A stretch of 64,000 nt of DNA from Dama dama (Eukaryota > Chordata > Mammalia > Artiodactyla > Cervidae). Made by a program: the position numbers and the translations under genes. Below, piece after piece: positions 30,406 to 41,864 of this stretch. Below the pieces are notes generated by a model. It was not told where the DNA came from. It saw only the letters and a program-made list of their open reading frames with translations, and did no database searches. The DNA lies in contig NC_083685.1 of NCBI RefSeq assembly GCF_033118175.1, forward strand, positions 127,654,501 through 127,718,500, read 5' to 3'. Numbering within the stretch: the first letter of the stretch is position 1; every line of letters starts with the position of its first letter.

Positions 30406-30699
30406 AAAGTGTGTTAGAGGTGACAGGACGCTTACCCTTGTCGCCCCTGGGAAATATCTTCAAGGCACCCCAAGAGCAAAAGCAGCATTGCGTGCTGGGC
30501 TCGGAGGAGGTTCAATCTGGCAGCAAGTTATTGGGACGACTGAGGGCTTTGGGAGACGGAGTTAGTGGACCAGCCTCCAAATTCTGCAGAGTCGCGTTAT
30601 GCAGGGGTGGGGGGCCAGCCTGCCCATCTTCCCCGCGGGCCACACGCAGCAGGAAAAAGCGGCATCTCCAAATGCCACAGTGAAATGAACGTGGTGGAA

Positions 30700-30746
30700 G
30701 GGCTTCCCTGGTAGCTCAGACTGTAGAGAATCTGCCTGCCACGCAG
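30700..30746 (+). mobile_element. Bov-tA head fragment
   Basis: GGGCTTCCCTGGTAGCTCAG and GAATCTGCCTGCCACGCAG, then abrupt loss of SINE sequence. Confidence 0.75.
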
Positions 30747-30969
30747 CCACTGAGTCTGTGGTATTTGTTACAACAGCCCTAACAAACTAAAGTAACACAT
30801 ATCCTAGTGTGAATCTGGTTATAGCAATTCCAGGAGCATTTGTGATTTCAAAGAGTAGGAAAAAGTCAAAGTTGCATTATCTTAGAGGGTAGCATGCAGG
30901 ACACTCTGCAATTTGGGGGGGCAGGTACTGAGGGGAGGGCAGCAGATTTCTGCAGGCCCCGTGGATACG

Positions 30970-31174
30970 TGCCCAGTCTTTCAGTCACGTCTGATTCTTT
31001 GTGACCCCATGACCCCATGGACTGTAGCCCACCAGACTCCTCTGTCCATGGAATTCTCCAGGCAAGAACACTGGAGTGGCTTGTCATTTCCTCCTCCAGG
31101 GGATCTTCCCCATCCAGGGACTGAACCCCTGTCTCTTTTTTGGCACGTGATTCTTTACCGCTGAGCCAATGTGC
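30970..31174 (-). mobile_element. Bov-tA SINE
   Basis: CTTTCAGTCACGTCTGATTC to ACCGCTGAGCCAATGTGCCC. The 9-bp phrase ATGACCCC is doubled at 31007-31018. Confidence 0.92.
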
Positions 31175-31619
31175 CCCAGGCATCACTTTATTTCTGCCAC
31201 TCGCTGCAGGGGTTGGGGGAAGCCAGTGTGGCAGCCTCGCCGGGCTCAGCCCCCATCAGACACATTTTCCTCCACATTCTTCCCCTCTGAGACCTCGGTG
31301 TGTGTTTAGCAGCTTTCGTTTCAGTATCCTGGGAAAGGAGCAGTGCTCACCGCACCCCCTCCAGAGCAAGCGGGGCTCCTGAGAGCTGAGACTTCTGGGT
31401 ACAGAATATCCCTGGTTTCCAGAAGGGGTCACATTCTCCTGAGCAGCTGATGTATCGTGTCCAAGCTTCATTCTCCCTCGTAGTGGGGCCTCCGGGGAGA
31501 GCTGCACATTTAAATGGAGGGGAAGATTAAGTCATTTGGGGAGACCTTTGCTTGTGTCTTTACCTGCTTCTTCTCCTGGACAAGACTGATTCATCTGTTC
31601 AGCATTAATTTATTATCTG
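31175..31619. other. Single-copy DNA
   Basis: Nothing recognised. Confidence 0.35.
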
Positions 31620-31850
31620 GACTTTCCCAGGAGGCTCAGAGGTAAAGAATCTACCTGCAATGCAGGAGATGCAGGTTTAATCCCTGCGTTGGGAAGATCC
31701 CCTGGAGGAGGAAATGGCAACCCACTCCAGTATTCTTGACTGGAGAATCCCTTGGACAGAGGAGCCTGGTGGGCTACAGTCCATGGGGTCACAAAGCTGA
31801 TCTCTTTTTCTTTAATAAGAGTCGGACACGACTGAGCGAGCAAACACCAA
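31620..31850 (+). mobile_element. Bov-tA SINE with 23-bp insertion in the tail
   Basis: GACTTTCCCAGGAGGCTCAG onwards is normal until GGGGTCACAAAG, where a T-rich insertion (about 31797-31819) appears before AGTCGGACACGACTGAGCGA. The insertion matches no family. Confidence 0.92.
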
Positions 31851-31851
31851 C

Positions 31852-31930
31852 CACGACGTTGAGCATCTATCCTGGGCAGGAGCTGGGGAGGTGGTCATGA
31901 ACGAACCTGACGCAGAAGCTCGCGTCTAGG
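31852..31930 (-). mobile_element. L2 fragment (weak)
   Basis: ACGTTGAGCATCTATCCTGG and CAGAAGCTCGCGTCTAGGAG resemble a reversed L2 terminus. Confidence 0.35.
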
Positions 31931-32141
31931 AGGGGGAAGCCACAGGGAAGCCGTGTTGCTGGGTCTGAAGACTCTCCTGAGAGGGGAGTGTCAGCTCCAT
32001 GCCTCCGGCTCTTCACCTATTATCTGTGGTCCTTTATGAGTCTTTTCTCCTCAGTCTTCAATTATAACCTGAGGCTACAGTGGTCCGGCTGCCAGACTTC
32101 TTCCCAGAGGCATCTTCCTGCTCCAGGTACTAGGGAGGCAG

Positions 32142-32545
32142 TTTTTACTGAAGGTTAGCATCCATGGTGATCACGTGGAGAAGCTGTGGAAATGCAGAGT
32201 CCCTGGCCTTTTGTGTTGTTTAGTCGCTCAGTGATGTCTGACTCTTTTATGGCCTCCTGGACTGTAGCCCGCCAGGCTCCTCTCTCCTTGGGATCCTCCA
32301 GTAAGAATGCTGGAGTGGGTTGCCCTGCCCTCCCCCAGGGGATCTTCTCGACCCAGGGATGGAACCCACGTCTCCTGCATTAGCAGGTGAATTCTTTACC
32401 GCTGAGCCACCTGGGAAGCCTGGCTTGGCCCTTAGAGGCTCTGAGTTAGAGGGCCAGAGGTAGGGTTTAAAAATCTGCTTTTTAAACGAGAATGCCGGAG
32501 GAGTGTGGAAACGTGTGCACTGAAGTTTGAGAGCACTCTCTTAGG
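32142..32545 (+). mobile_element. MER20-like DNA element split by a Bov-tA
   Basis: Left part: GGTGATCACGTGGAGAAGCT and AAATGCAGAGTCCCTGGCC. Right part after the SINE: TTTAAAAATCTGCTTTTTAA, AAGTTTGAGAGCACTC. Together they follow the order of a MER20-type hAT element. Confidence 0.5.
32211..32421 (-). mobile_element. Bov-tA SINE
   Basis: GTTTAGTCGCTCAGTGATGT to GCTGAGCCACCTGGGAAGCC. Confidence 0.93.
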
Positions 32546-32734
32546 CCCAGAGGCCTCTTGCTCTTTTCCTTGGTGTTTCCACAAAGTACAATAGGAAGCA
32601 GAAAATCATGAAAGCTGAAAATAGCAAACAGTGGTGAGAAAAAAATTCTTTTGGTGAAATTAGCAACTCAAATGTTGGTTGAATGGAATTGGATTCCTCT
32701 TACCATAGGTTTTTTTTTAAAGCCTATTTTTTTT

Positions 32735-33500
32735 TTTTTTTTCTGAGTAATTTGAGATTCTTAGCAAAACTGAGAGGAAGGTCCAGAGATTTCCCAAAGG
32801 CCCCTTGCACCCTCACAGATGCATGGCCTCCCGCTGTATCCACATCTCCCGCCAGAGTGGCACATTTGTTGAAACTAATGAACCTACATCGTCATCACCT
32901 AAAGTCATCGTTCACAACAGAGTTTGCTCTTGGTGGTGTACATTGTATGCATTTGGACAAATGTATAATGACATGTATCTACCATTATAGTTTCACGCAG
33001 AACAATTTCAGTTCAGTTCAGTTCAGTGGCTCAGTCGTGTCCGACTCTTTGAGACCCCATGGACTGCAGCACGCCAGGCTTCCCTGTCCATCACCAACTC
33101 CCGGAGTTTGCTCAAATTCATGTCCACGGAGTTGGTGATGCCATCTGACCATCTCATCTTCTGCCGTCCCCTTCTCCTCCTGCCTTCAATCTTTCCCTGC
33201 CCTAAGATTTCCCTGCTCTAAAAATCCTCTGTGCTCTGCCTATCCATCCTTCCCCGCTCCCTAACCCCTGGCAACCCCTGCTTTTACTGTCTCTAGCTGT
33301 GCCTTTTCCAGAATGCCATGTAGTTAGAATCCTACAATATGTAGCCTTTTCAGATTGGCTTCTTTCAATTGCTAACGTGCATTCCTCCACATCTTTTTTG
33401 TGGCTTGATACTTCATTTCCGTTTAGCACAGAATAATACCCTATTGCCTACATTGCCTACAAATTGTTTTCCTACTGCTTGTTTTTAAAGACCTTGCGGT
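32735..33500 (-). mobile_element. Old L1 3' region split by BovB
   Basis: Reverse old-L1 words on both sides: GAGTGGCACATTTGTTGAAA, GACAAATGTATAATGACATG, TACCATTATAGTTTCACGCA; then TAACCCCTGGCAACCCCTGC, CCTTTTCCAGAATGCCATGT, GCCTTTTCAGATTGGCTTCT. The T-rich start lies near 32710-32740. Confidence 0.75.
33008..33198 (-). mobile_element. BovB LINE 3' end inside old L1
   Basis: Begins with the repeated CAGTT tail (CAGTTCAGTTCAGTTCAGTG) and ends at CCTGCCTTCAATCTTTCCC. 5'-truncated to about 190 bp. Confidence 0.93.
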
Positions 33501-34799
33501 AGAAGGTACCATGTTTACATCAGCTCTGGGCTCCATTGTCCTTTCGATAAAAAGTAGAAGATTCACGTGTCTCGTGGTATTTGATGGAAAGCTTTCCATC
33601 AGACTTGAATTTCTTAGGATTAACCACAGGTGCTGAATCTCACCTGGAAAAAAAGACAACGGGCAGGTGGATGAGAAGGTCATGGCGGTCACCTGTGTCC
33701 ATCCTGTGACCGGCAGGCGAAGTGGTGGAGATCTGCTCTGAAGGGAGTGTCCCCACTCTGGAGCTGATCTTTGGACTCATGTACCAGCGTTTCTGTGCTT
33801 GGCTTGGGGACCAAACAAAGTCTTGCCAGACAACTTAGGGGGCTGTGTGTCTTGGGCAAACCCCATGCCCTCTCTGAGCCTTGGTTTGCATATCCACATT
33901 TCAGTGACTTCCAAGATCTCCTCTAACTCTGCCGTGACACATCGTGGCCACATCAAAGCCAGCTTATCGCCGTAGCCTCCTTATCCCCATGCAGGCTGCC
34001 TCCGCCCGTTTGCCAGCCCCTCGGGGAGACTGGCATGAGACACAGGGTAAGCCCACTCGGTGCTTATCGGCGGATGGCTCCTTGGTTCTCAGGCTTGCCC
34101 ACTCTGCATCTGGCACACTTCTGAAATATCTGAGTGGGCTAGAAGGAAGGCACTGGACACAGTTTTTTGTTTTTCTTCCCCCCCCCCTCCGTGGGGATCC
34201 GCACCCCCCCCCCCTTCCTGTGTCTCCATCCAGCTGCTGATGCTCTGGGCCCCTGACCCCGGGGCTAACTTCCCACCCACTTCTTGTGACTCATACCTTT
34301 CATCACATCTCAGAAGAGAGGCGCCTGTCACCTCCTTCTCCCTGAGGTTGGAAGGGCCTTGGGCAGAGTCTGAGCTGGAACCCAGTGCAGCCAGCACCGG
34401 GAATCACCCTCGAGCGATTCATGAAGCTGGGCGGTCTGCTTCCAGCTGAGTCCTGGGTGCCCTGGGGCGCAGGAGGCTTCCTGCTTCTTAGACCCATTCC
34501 TCCCTTCCTGCTAGAAGCCTTCTGAAGAGGAAGGCTGACTTTCTCCTTTTGCCTCTGTCCTCTTTGAGACATGATTCTGAAGGATGCCGAGGATTCTCTG
34601 CTTCGGAGGGAAGAAGTCTGTGTTTTGTGCTGGCGGTGTGCAGCAGGAACGGGCAGGCTCAGCGCTGGCCTTGAAATGCAGACCACCGGCGTCTCACCTC
34701 CCTCCGCAGGGGCTGACCCTTTTCCTGTGAGGCTTCCGGAGAGGGTCTTCGCTCAAAACCCAACCAGAGCCCTTGCCAATGTGCTTGGGGGAGGAAAGC
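33501..34799. other. Repeat-poor single-copy block
   Basis: A MIR-like trace lies near 33845-33930 (CTTGGGCAAACCCCATGCCC, CTCTGAGCCTTGG). C9 and C11 runs occur at 34177-34185 and 34204-34214. Frames of 98-129 codons overlap on both strands, so coding is not supported. Confidence 0.4.
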
Positions 34800-34870
34800 T
34801 TACTTGACATCAGCTTTCCAGTGCATTCCTGTAATTACAGCTCGATGCTAAAGCGCTAAATGGTTATTAT
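34800..34870. promoter_or_regulatory. Candidate homeodomain element with 12-bp palindrome
   Basis: CTGTAATTACAG (34829-34840) is a perfect palindrome centred on TAATTA. GCTAAAGCGCTAAATGG and TTATTATTATGAAG follow. No repeat recognised in the surrounding kilobase. Confidence 0.4.
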
Positions 34871-36373
34871 TATGAAGCCAGGGTGTTTGCTGCCAAGGCG
34901 ATAGGAAAGACACGAGCACAAGGTTTGGGGAAATCAAGGGTTTTACTGGATTTGAGACTAAGGAGGGGTGGCAAGAACAAAAGAGGGAGATCTGTAGCCA
35001 TGCATGCAAAGGCACAGATTGGTAGGACCTGAAATGGAGGAGAGAAAACCTTAGACTGGCGGCAGACAGAGCAGAGACTTAGGATGTACAAACAGAGGTT
35101 CAGGTACCCATTTGCAAGGATCTGGAATATACAGGCAGCTTCAGTGTTGAAATGTAAACTCCCACAAACTCCACTCAGGTCCAAGTGTTTATACAGCTCA
35201 CCATGTGCTGTTCATCGTCCCAAACACGCTACATACATCTGCTCATTCCGTTCATTTTCTGTTGAGTTTTGTCATTTCCAGATTCACGAAATCTTCACCC
35301 GAAGACTTCGAGTGAAATCTGGGGTCGCTCCTCACCAAAAGGAGCTCTTGGCGGGGGGTCAGGTCATTCTAGATTCCAGCCCACACTTTGCCTGTTAGCA
35401 CCTGCATCTCTGCCTGGCGTTTCCAGTCCTGGGAATGTTGAACCCAGGACAAGAGCTAGCTCACAGGATTGGGAGAGGGGGGACAGTGTGGAGAATGGAG
35501 AAGGGGGCATAGGAAGGATGGAGAAAGGACTGGGAGCTGAAAACAAGCTCGGAGGGAAGCTGAGGCCAAACCAATTGAGTCTGTTCTTCCTAACAGGACC
35601 ATCTGAGCAGCAAGAGGGAGGTGTGTTCTCACCGGTGAGATGCCTGGAGTTTGTTTCTGCTGCTCCTCCCCTTAGCTCCTTGTGAGCGGGTTCATCTCAT
35701 GGTGGGGAGCAAGCAGGCGCTGATGAGCTGATGCTCCCAGGAACTCAGGAGGCGGGCCCACCTTTCCTTCTGGGGCAGCGTCTGGATCTTTGGAGGACTG
35801 GTTTTGAAGAAGGACCGGAGTCAGGTTTGATGCAACGTAACCAGGCAACAAACACCCTGGCTCTGCTCAGATGCTGTGACATGTCTCCGTCCATCTCTGA
35901 ACATCTTATCTCTCCTTCCTCCCCTGCTCAGCACCATACATGCGTTTGTGGAGGAAGCTGATGGTGATGGTCCAGGCATGTTGAGATTCTTCCCAGGAGC
36001 CCTTTGTTGTCATGGTCAAAGCAATGCTTCTGCCTGAGTGAGGGGCTAGGGTTGAGGGGCCTCGGGCTGGGTGGAAAGGGCCCTGGGTGAGGTCAAATCA
36101 GAGGACGCCTGTTAACAAGGGTCGGAGGTCAAATACTGGGAGGTGGCGTCCGGACAGCCGGAGGTAGGACACTTAGGAAAGGTTTGGGACCCCGTAATGA
36201 TTGAGATGGTGCCTCGTTTAGGACGAAGCCAAGGATCCCTGGGGCAGCCGTAGGGGAAAGCTCACGGAGGCCGGGGTTTCCTTCACGGTTGCCTTTGGGG
36301 ATGGGTGAAGGGGTCAGAGGGAAGGTGGGCAAGTTCTCATCTCCCTTGTTCCCTTATAAAGGGAGGCAGAAGG
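34871..36373. other. Repeat-poor single-copy block
   Basis: Nothing recognised over 1.5 kb. A 138-codon forward frame (35269-35685) has no known domain. Confidence 0.4.
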
Positions 36374-36448
36374 CTAAATGACGTAGTTCATGTGAAGTTC
36401 CCGATACAGTGCCTGACACATTATCAATATTCAATACATTAGCTTTCA
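36374..36448 (+). mobile_element. MIR/L2 3' end (weak)
   Basis: ACAGTGCCTGACACATTATC and AATATTCAATACATTAGC follow the shared MIR/L2 terminus. Confidence 0.45.
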
Positions 36449-38261
36449 GGGTTATGTTTTGTTAATAAATAATTGTTACTAATAAAAACTAGTTGGCTAG
36501 TAGGCTCAGGTGTGCAAAAATAATAGGTAGGTTTTCATTAGTTATCTTTCTTTTTTTACATAGTGTCAGTACATAATATCAATAGTGTACATATAGACGC
36601 TTTCTTAAGATAGAAAACACTTGAGTAGGTTAATAGACTAAGAGGTAAAGTCAGTAGAGAGAGAGAGAAATAAAGAACTCAGGAAACACTGAGGGAGGTT
36701 ATGGAAGAAATGAGTGTGAAGTTATGGATTCAACTGGGACGGAAGGGAAGGTCTGGTTTGTGTTTGAGATACGAGGAAGGAGGTAGCGGTACAGGTAGGT
36801 TAGGTTCCAAGTGAGGAAGTTTATAGTTGATTGTTTCTTTTTTTCCAATGAAATAAGAAGCAGGGTTCATAGCTGCTGGGAAAGATGGCAGCAGGGGCTG
36901 AAATGTTGACAGTGTTGCTAGGAGGATGAGGGATGGGACTGATCTGAAAACTCTAGGCGGATTGCTGAGCACCTCGAAGGACTCAGCCAGGATGGGCTCT
37001 CGGCGTTTGTCCTCCTGCCCACGTGTGGGGTCTGTGAGCAGTTCTCCGGCCTTGTCCAGCCGTCAGGAAGTGGGACCAAAGCAGACCTTTGGTTGGCCTG
37101 GTCCACGAGTGGGGTTGGAAGTGGAAAGACAGGCAGCGATGCTTTTGTTACTGGCAGAGCGTGGCCACAGCCAAATGGGCTTAACAGGGAAGCAAATGAC
37201 ACCAGGAGGAAGGTGACAGACTGGGGAAAAGGGAGGTGCCCCAGCTTTGGAGAACATGATGAGGTGAGAGAGCGGGCAGAGAGGAGAGCTGGGAAGATAG
37301 GGCGCCACGCCAGAGATCCCAGGCTTTAGAAGGTCAGACAGACGGGGGACCGCTCTGGGTGATGGCAAGTCCAGGACATGGCCAGAAGCGTGGGCTGGGT
37401 GGTAAAGAGCAGGGACAGTCAACGGCACTGAAATGGAACCCCAGGAACCAGGAAGCTCTAGTGTCCACTGGACATGGTCTCCCTCTGGGGTGGGTGAAGG
37501 GTTTGTCCGAGAAAGATCTATAGGGCATGGGAGTGAAGGACCCGAGAACTCAAAGAATCAAACCTCATCTTAGCGAAGATAATACCCCGACTCTGAAGTC
37601 AGGATTCTTGATAACGTGGTCTCCTGGGCAAGCAGGGAAGGTCCCCATTCTGTTCTGTCTCCTTGCCCACTTCTGCCTGGCCAGTGGCCGGGGGACCAAT
37701 GCTGGTTTTTAACAGCAAAGGGGCACAGCTGGCTATTTCCAGTGTACAGAGAAGTGGAAACTTCGACCAGAGCATCAAGGTCTTGCCCAGAATGACACCC
37801 TCGTGGTGCTGACCTCAGCCTGTCACTTCGTCTCTCCCGTCCTCCCCACTTGGCTTCCACTTTTGCGTTTAACCTATTGCAGCAAAGCTGGGTCAACGCG
37901 GGCCTCCTCCTCACACGCCCTCCGGAGATTTGGCATTTAGGTTTGATACAGGGACCTAGAGGGAAATTTTCCACCTTGGCAGAGGGGTATAAAAATCAGG
38001 AGGGAGTGTTTTTCCTACACAGCAACAAGAGGAATCAAATTATGACTTCTTCTTCTCTCTCCATTCCAGCTCTCTTGCTATTTATGTAGATGTTACAGTT
38101 CCATAAAAATACCTTTTGCTCAGAAAAAAGCCATCTCTTAACCCAAAGCATCCCAAACTGCTATATTTTTAATTTTAGTATTAGATATGCTTGGATCTCT
38201 TTCCACTTCCACTTAAAAAAAAAGTGATCTACCAATGCAGAAATGTCCCACCTTCCTAGGT
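36449..38261. other. Repeat-poor single-copy block
   Basis: A (GA)n run at about 36654-36668. No family recognised with confidence over 1.8 kb; 36870-37560 might be very old repeat. Confidence 0.35.
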
Positions 38262-38472
38262 GTGACTTATTGGAAAAGACCCTGATGCTGGGAGAGCTTG
38301 AGGGCAGGAGGAGAAGCGGGCAACGGAAAATGAGATAGATGGATGGCATCCCTGACTCAATGGACATGAATTTGAGCAAACTCCGGGAGATGGTGAAGGA
38401 CAGAGACGACTGGTATGTAGCAGTCTATGGGGTTGCAAAAAGTTGGATACAACTTAGTGATTGAACAACAAA
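38262..38472 (+). mobile_element. BovB LINE 3' fragment
   Basis: TTGGAAAAGACCCTGATGCT, CAATGGACATGAATTTGAGC, GTTGGATACAACTTAGTGAT, AACAACAAAAT tail. Confidence 0.92.
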
Positions 38473-38511
38473 ATTAAAAATTAGTTTTAAAAAAGAAAAA
38501 GGATCAGGTCC

Positions 38512-38690
38512 TGAGATCCCTGGGTTTCATCTTAGCTTTACCATTAGCTGTATGGCCTCAGGTAAATCTTTGAACATTTCTGAATCCCAGTTTCTTCATG
38601 TGAAAATAAAAGGAAATCATAACTCCTTTATTCAATTGTCAGGAAGATTAGATTTGGTTGCATGCAGCCAGGTAACTGAGATGTAGAAAC
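38512..38690 (+). mobile_element. MIR
   Basis: TTAGCTTTACCATTAGCTGT, GTAAATCTTTGAACATTTCT, CCCAGTTTCTTCATGTGAAA are the MIR core in order. Confidence 0.75.
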
Positions 38691-39064
38691 ACATCAATTA
38701 AGAGAAGATCCTCAATTCCCATCCATGTGGACATCCATCCACCTATCTTCTGTTCTCAGGGCATGTGCTTCTGAGATGTTGAACCAGTTAAGACATGCTT
38801 CCTGAAGCTGTGGATCAGCTTTTTTGCTCGGTACAAATTAATCTGGAATTGATTTCATGAGCAGGACCCAGGCTCTGATTACTTCAGATGCCCATGTGGG
38901 TGAATGGAAGTTTTGGAGAGAAGGTTTCTTACAGGTCATAGTCCGTCATGTCACTAGAAAACCATTTGGCTAAGAGTTCCACAAGGAGATTCTCTTTCCT
39001 GAAAGTAGGGCAGCGGCAGTGGTGGCCTGGAGCCTCAAATATGAAGAAAAGAACCAGGATGGGA
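38691..39064. other. Single-copy DNA
   Basis: Nothing recognised. Confidence 0.35.
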
Positions 39065-39150
39065 ACCGACTTCAAGTGATCACTGTGTTCTAGGCACTGT
39101 GCTAGCTACTTTCTGTTGTTACCATTTTAAAGTTATTTAATAACATTCTT
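39065..39150 (+). mobile_element. MIR fragment
   Basis: GTTCTAGGCACTGTGCTAGC and ATTTAATAACATTC resemble the central MIR. Confidence 0.5.
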
Positions 39151-39329
39151 TTAAGGAATTAGTAAACTGGGAATCCTGGATTAAAGGAATTCCAGATATT
39201 CCAGCTTTTAAACCACCATTGAGTTTAAAAATATGAGTACAGATTGGCTTGTTCAAAGTTGTTTTCTGCAAACAGAATTGAAAGGAACAGGGATCACTGT
39301 AGGTGGGCAGGACCCAGGGCCACCTCTGG

Positions 39330-39425
39330 ACCAACAATAGACTATAAGTCTGAAGAAGTCAGGGATCCCAGTGTTTGGCTCATCCTTGTACAGTGCTTAG
39401 CAGATGATCAATGATCGACACAGTA
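39330..39425 (+). mobile_element. L2 3' end fragment (weak)
   Basis: CATCCTTGTACAGTGCTTAG and CAGATGATCAATGATCGA resemble an L2 terminus. Confidence 0.35.
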
Positions 39426-40284
39426 TTTGATGTCCAGAGCTGCAGCAGCCATTTGGTGACCATGAGGACAAGGGAAGAAAATTTCAAGGGAGGTGACTCA
39501 GAGCCCTAACACATATGAACTACCAAATTAACCCACTCTGTGACCATCTGTCTTCATCCCTCTTGCTTTATGCATAAACGTCTTCAGTTCAAAGTCATCT
39601 TTCCCCTATGGCTGTTTTTCTAAACACATGGCCAGAGAGATCCTAACTGACCCAGTCTCTAAATATGAGCATGGATAGGTTACCATCTCAGCTGGGTGAT
39701 CACAACCATGCTCTTGATGTAGCAACACTTCATGAGAATAATGGAAGCTACCTGTTTCTCAAGGCTATGCTGTGAAATCTGCTGGGACCCCTGGGCTGAT
39801 CTCTCCCACTTTGAAACTCTCTCATTGCACATGAGAGTCGAGTTCTCTGCAGTGCAGGTGGCAGAGAATGAGCCTGGCAGTTTCGTGTTTGGTTTGTCAG
39901 GGTGCCACGTGGAACTGGGCGCCAGGGCCATGTTATGTGATCTGAGCCATCTCGCTGGCCTGCCTGTTGCTATGGCTCATGAGTGAGGAGCATAGCTGAC
40001 ATTCTTCCTCTCCTGGAGAATTCTATGCAGAAAGACACCTGCCCCGGTCCTCTGGGCATTTCCTCGTTCCTTTTTCTGCTGGATCTGCCACCTCTGAAAC
40101 CTAAGCTGGGCTCAGGGTTGGTGGGGGGAGTGGCGGGCAGGAGAGCATCAGTGTGTTCTGAGGTTTTATCAGCCAGTCTTCAGACAAGACCATGCATTTC
40201 CATAAGCACTCAGGTCAGAGTTGGGGAAGCATTTGTGACTTTGGTGTGAATACATCTGTGTTGCTTGGAGGTCAGGAAGTTCAG
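39426..40284. other. Single-copy DNA
   Basis: No recognised repeat. Short frames around 39680-40250 lack domains. Confidence 0.35.
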
Positions 40285-40470
40285 TTTCGGGACCCCTGGT
40301 GGTCCAGCAGCTAAGACTCTGAGCTCCCAATGCAGGGGGCCTGGGTTCCACCCCTGCTCAGGCCACGAGACCCCACAGGCTGTGATGAAGATCGAAGACC
40401 CTGCGTTCCACACCTAACACCCAGCACGGCCAAATAAGTGAATACATAAAAGTAAATATTTAAAAAAAGA
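40285..40470 (+). mobile_element. CHR-type tRNA SINE
   Basis: GGACCCCTGGTGGTCCAGCA, GGGCCTGGGTTCCACCCCTG, CCAGCACGGCCAAATAAGTG and an A-rich end. Confidence 0.8.
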
Positions 40471-40563
40471 AGTTCAATTTCAATTCCTCAAACGTGTCAC
40501 CCTCATATGGGGCCGGCTGTCTGGGAAGAACCATCTCTTTCCATAACCACTGAATCTCCTCTA

Positions 40564-40764
40564 AGTCAATTCAGTTGTCTCCAAGTCTTTGCGACCCCAT
40601 GGACTGTAGCCCACCAGGCTCCTCTGCCCATGGGATTCTCCAGGCAGGAATACTGGAGTGGGTTGCCGTGCCCTCTTCCAGGGGATCTTCCCAACCCAGG
40701 GATTAAACCTGCGTCTCCTGCATTGCAGGTGGATTCTTAACCATTGAGGCACCTGGGAAGCCTT
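40564..40764 (-). mobile_element. Bov-tA SINE
   Basis: GTCAATTCAGTTGTCTCCAA to CCATTGAGGCACCTGGGAAG. Confidence 0.92.
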
Positions 40765-40939
40765 CTCTATGCTATAGTTACTACTTTCCCCTGTGGAGCG
40801 AATAAATATCTTTCTTGTGTAGGAAGGCACTTTGAGACCCAGCAACTATTCCGTTTCCTACCACACTTTGGAGTTATTTATTTAGGTCAGGTTGGACGCA
40901 TGGGTTCTCATTTTACTAGTCATGAGCCATTCTGTCATT

Positions 40940-41216
40940 GGGCTTCCCAGGTGGTGCCTGGGTCGGGGAGATCCTCTGGAGGAGGACATGGCAACCCACT
41001 CCATTGTTCTTGCTGGAGAATCCCAAGGACAGAGAAGCCTGATGGGCTACAGTCCATGGGGTCACAAAGAGTTGGACACGACTGAGGAGATGTAGCACGC
41101 ACGCATGGAGACGGTAAAAAGTCGGTGGTCACCAGGGACAGAGGAACCTGGCGGGCTACACTCTGTAGGGTTGCAAAGAGTCAGACACGACTGAATCGGC
41201 TTAGCACCGCACGGCT
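40940..41216 (+). mobile_element. Bov-tA unit with internal deletion and duplicated tail, one target duplication
   Basis: The head GGGCTTCCCAGGTGGTG jumps to CCTGGGTCGGGGAGATCC (about 55 bp lost). The tail ends near 41105, then a second partial tail starts at about 41140 (ACAGAGGAACCTGGCGGGCT) and ends GAATCGGCTTAGCACCGC. CATTCTGTCATT (40928-40939) and CATTCTGTCGTT (41217-41228), 11 of 12 identical, flank the whole unit. Confidence 0.82.
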
Positions 41217-41228
41217 CATTCTGTCGTT

Positions 41229-41862
41229 AATTTTTGCCTCTCAAATGATCTCAGATTTGGCAAGTGGAACCTCCTTCAAGCTAACTGGAGGCCCTTTTGA
41301 GACGTCCTCTTTATGTTTTGAGTACTTTCTTTATTTGTGGCAGAACAGAGTGGTCCATGCTCGCCTCCTACTTTCCCTGCCCAGCCCTGAAATTGGTGAT
41401 TCCTTCAAGGATCCTGGGTCCCTTTATGGGAAAATAATGTGCGGGACTGGGAATGTCCTCATCACTTCGAGGGTGTTGCTACTGCTGGATCATTTCAGTG
41501 GAATATGTGTGCACACACATATGTGGAAGTGTATACAGCACTCATGAGGGTATGTACTTAAACTTACATCCCTGTTTATTTCTGCATCCATCTGTTTCTA
41601 GTAAAAACCACACGTTTCATCATTTCCACTTTCAGTCCAACACCACAGGGCTCATTCTCGTTTTCTCCCATTCTGCAGTTGTAGCTCTCTTTCCCAACAG
41701 GGAGAAAGTTGGCTTCTGTTGTCTTGATGACAGTTACCCATTTGATCAATCCCTTCGTGTATAACCCAGATCTTATCACGACTGCCACCCTTCCTCCTCC
41801 TAATGCTTCTTGATCTTGCTTGAGCTTCAAGGCCCCCATGATTAGCTTCTCCTATTGTATTA
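41229..41862. other. Single-copy DNA
   Basis: No confident repeat. Pyrimidine-rich stretch before the BovB 3' end. Confidence 0.35.
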
Positions 41863-41864
41863 GT

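Noticed and set aside
36870..37560. Possible L2 or other old repeat
   Set aside because: Only vague resemblance; not supported well enough to list as an element.
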